This document shows, in pieces, positions 5,084 to 6,402 of a DNA stretch of 6,402 bases. The number at the start of each line of letters is the position of its first letter. Position 1 is the stretch's first letter. The stretch is from Halobacteriales archaeon SW_9_67_25 (lineage in GTDB: Archaea > Halobacteriota > Halobacteria > Halobacteriales > Haloarculaceae). Below the pieces are notes generated by a model. It was not told the DNA's origin. It was given only the letters and a program-made list of their open reading frames with translations, and did no database searches. The position numbers were made by a program, and so were the translations under genes. The stretch covers positions 1 through 6,402 of the forward strand of contig PXSU01000062.1 in the NCBI GenBank assembly GCA_003022745.1, in the 5' to 3' direction.

Positions 5084-5614
5084 ATGACGCGGGTGTGTCT
5101 CGTCGGCGACGAGGACGTCAACCTCCGGTACGAACTCCTCTCGCGCGAGACGTCCCGCGAGGCACTGGCCACCTACGACCTCCGGGAACCCTTCGCGAAC
5201 ACGGTGGGCGCCGAGACAGTCAGCCTCGGGGCGGCCGTGGCGCTGTTGAACGACCTCGACTGGTATCTGGTCCGGTTCGTCGACGAGGCGCTGGTGCTGG
5301 AGCCCTCGGTCAGCGAGGAGGAGTGGCTCTCCAGGGACCTCGCTACCGCCATCCGTGACGACGAACTCGACCCCGGCGCGACCGGCCGCTTCCTCAAGGT
5401 CTACGGCGTCGAGTATGCCGATTCCGGACCGGCCAGCGACCGGGACGAGTCGCCGGAAGAGCAGGCAGCAGGGGTGACCGGGAGCGACGGACCGCCGCGG
5501 CTCGTCGCATCGATGTTGCTGGCCCGGACCGGCGAGACCATCCCCGAGTACGACCTCCGGGACGTCGAGGAGACGCTCGTGGTCAGGGTCACCGAATCGG
5601 AGTTCGAGGGCTAA
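5084..5614 (+). CDS. Uncharacterised haloarchaeal protein (possibly DUF5804 family)
   Basis: A 176-residue acidic soluble protein with no signal peptide or membrane segment. The first 110 residues look like a compact alpha/beta domain: strand TRVCLVG, DVNLRYELLSRETSREAL, LREPFANTVGAETVSLG, LLNDLDWYLVRFVDEALVLEP and ATGRFLKVYGVE. An acidic linker (about 112-137) leads to a short conserved-looking tail, PRLVASMLLARTGE and EYDLRDVEETLVVRVTE. I recall the N-terminal pattern as a haloarchaeal family of unknown function (DUF5804), with modest confidence; no function is proposed. The ATG at 5084 is preferred to the TTG at 5057 because of the promoter-like elements at about -37 to -24. The next gene begins 20 nt downstream on the same strand, so co-transcription is likely. 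Confidence 0.85.
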   Translation: MTRVCLVGDEDVNLRYELLSRETSREALATYDLREPFANTVGAETVSLGAAVALLNDLDWYLVRFVDEALVLEPSVSEEEWLSRDLATAIRDDELDPGATGRFLKVYGVEYADSGPASDRDESPEEQAAGVTGSDGPPRLVASMLLARTGETIPEYDLRDVEETLVVRVTESEFEG

Positions 5615-5634
5615 CTGCAGACGCCCGAGGACTG

Positions 5635-6240
5635 ATGGGGCCGCCGAGCACAGATTCGGACATGACCGACGGTGAAGACCGACTGGCGTCACTTCCCGGG
5701 CGTCCCCTTGACCTCGACGAAATCGACCAGCTGGAAGCGACCGACCGGTTCGCGACCGTCCTCTACGACGAGAGGACCATCGAGACGACGGGCGAGTACG
5801 CGCTCGTCTACAACTTCGTGCTCGTCCTGGCGGAGCGTCTGGCCGGTGCCATCTACGACGAAACCGAGGAGGTCTGGTACAGCGTGTACAGCGAGTCCCG
5901 GTCGGACGCCGAACTGACCGCCGCGTACGACGCGGTCCGGAACGCTCGCGGGGACGACACGCTGTTTTCCCGGGCACCGCTGACCATCGAGGAGGCCGTC
6001 TTCCGGGTGGACCGGCCCTCCGGCGAGGAGACCTGCGCCTACGATCCCGGTGACACGTTCGAGTGTCCGGTCTGTGGCGAGGGCCACACCGTCAGGTTCC
6101 AGCCCGAAAACGACTACGCCCGCGATGTCGACAGTATCGACACTTCCCACTTCGTGGTCGAGTGTCCGGAGGCACGGCGCGAGGAACTCATCCTCGAGTT
6201 CCAGGCCAAGACCGGCCGTGACTCGCCACCCGGGGAGTAA
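5635..6240 (+). CDS. Uncharacterised acidic protein with zinc-ribbon-like Cys motif
   Basis: A 201-residue protein I do not recognise. The first 110 or so residues are mostly helical and acidic (DLDEIDQLEATDRFATVLYD, YALVYNFVLVLAERLAGAIY). The C-terminal part has FECPVCGEGHTVRF (142-155) and a later HFVVECPEA (172-180), so Cys144, Cys147, His151, His172 and Cys177 could form a zinc site; Cys134 is also nearby. This hints at nucleic-acid or protein binding but no role can be assigned. No signal peptide or convincing membrane segment is seen. The start is uncertain: the ATG at 5635 has GAGGA (5627-5631) only 3 nt before it, while an in-frame ATG at 5662 would give 192 residues beginning MTDGEDRL. 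Neither has a TATA-like box, which fits it being the second gene of an operon with the gene at 5084. It ends 24 nt from the convergent cysteine synthase gene. Confidence 0.85.
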   Translation: MGPPSTDSDMTDGEDRLASLPGRPLDLDEIDQLEATDRFATVLYDERTIETTGEYALVYNFVLVLAERLAGAIYDETEEVWYSVYSESRSDAELTAAYDAVRNARGDDTLFSRAPLTIEEAVFRVDRPSGEETCAYDPGDTFECPVCGEGHTVRFQPENDYARDVDSIDTSHFVVECPEARREELILEFQAKTGRDSPPGE

Positions 6241-6264
6241 CTCGTCTCGCGCCGTGCCGGCCCG

Positions 6265-6402
6265 TTACTCGGCGTCGAACATCCCCGTGGACACGTACCG
6301 TTCCCCGGAGTCCCAGAAGACGGTCACGACGAGCGGTTCGTGGCTACGCTCCTCGCGCAGTCGCCGTGCGACGCGCCGTGCGCCGAGCAGGGACGCTCCG
6401 GA
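6265..6402 (-). CDS. cysK: Cysteine synthase (PLP-dependent), C-terminal part, cut by window edge
   Basis: The minus strand encodes 45 in-frame residues from the right edge to a TAA at 6265-6267. They include GASLLGARRVARRLREE and then VVTVFWDSGERYVSTGMF. The DSGERYxSTG(L/M)F tail is the C-terminal signature of O-acetylserine sulfhydrylase-type cysteine synthases, which make cysteine from an activated serine and sulfide using pyridoxal phosphate. The N-terminus, the PLP lysine and the start lie outside the window. A cystathionine beta-synthase-like or O-phosphoserine-using relative cannot be excluded. It converges on the gene ending at 6240. Confidence 0.8.
   Translation of the reverse strand, partial: SGASLLGARRVARRLREERSHEPLVVTVFWDSGERYVSTGMFDAE

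Noticed and set aside
5042..5977. Minus-strand open frame of more than 300 codons across the two uncharacterised plus-strand genes
   Set aside because: Most of its translation is Arg/Pro-rich antisense. The two plus-strand frames have acidic haloarchaeal composition. Only the last 35 codons (4934-5041) look protein-like and are reported separately.
1..6402. CRISPR arrays, rRNA or tRNA genes, riboswitches
   Set aside because: No regularly spaced direct repeats and no recognisable structured RNA gene were seen in the window.

Overview
The window looks like chromosome from a haloarchaeon (class Halobacteria). The coding DNA is GC-rich with GC-rich third positions and the proteins are strongly acidic. 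Several genes have an A/T-rich box about 27 nt before the start codon and no clear Shine-Dalgarno, as expected for leaderless archaeal transcripts. No species call is possible.

Layout, left to right. A dihydropteroate synthase-like folate gene (142-1296, +) ends in a probable intrinsic terminator and a short AT-rich stretch. A convergent two-gene operon follows on the minus strand: a small ribbon-helix-helix/winged-helix protein (2884-2477), then a Xer-like tyrosine recombinase (2480-1470), overlapping by ATGA. Just upstream of the operon promoter is a 28-bp site (2927-2954) made of two perfect 11-bp inverted arms around a 6-bp asymmetric centre. This is the geometry of a Xer dif site. Next come about 300 bp of AT-rich, repeat-containing DNA and the C-terminal half of an IS1595-type transposase (3269-3634, -), which marks the interval as a mobile or scar region between core genes.

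From 3697 core genes resume: thiI (tRNA 4-thiouridine synthase, 3725-4927, +), a probable decayed remnant of a winged-helix protein on the minus strand (4934-5041), a two-gene plus-strand unit of uncharacterised haloarchaeal proteins (5084-5614 and 5635-6240, the second with a zinc-ribbon-like Cys pattern), and the C-terminus of a cysteine synthase entering from the right edge (6265-6402, -).

The most interesting part is the module at 1470-2954: recombinase, small DNA-binding partner and a dif-like 11-6-11 palindrome. It could be a haloarchaeal Xer/dif-like recombination system, or an autoregulated integrase operon in which the palindrome is the operator. The sequence alone does not decide between these.
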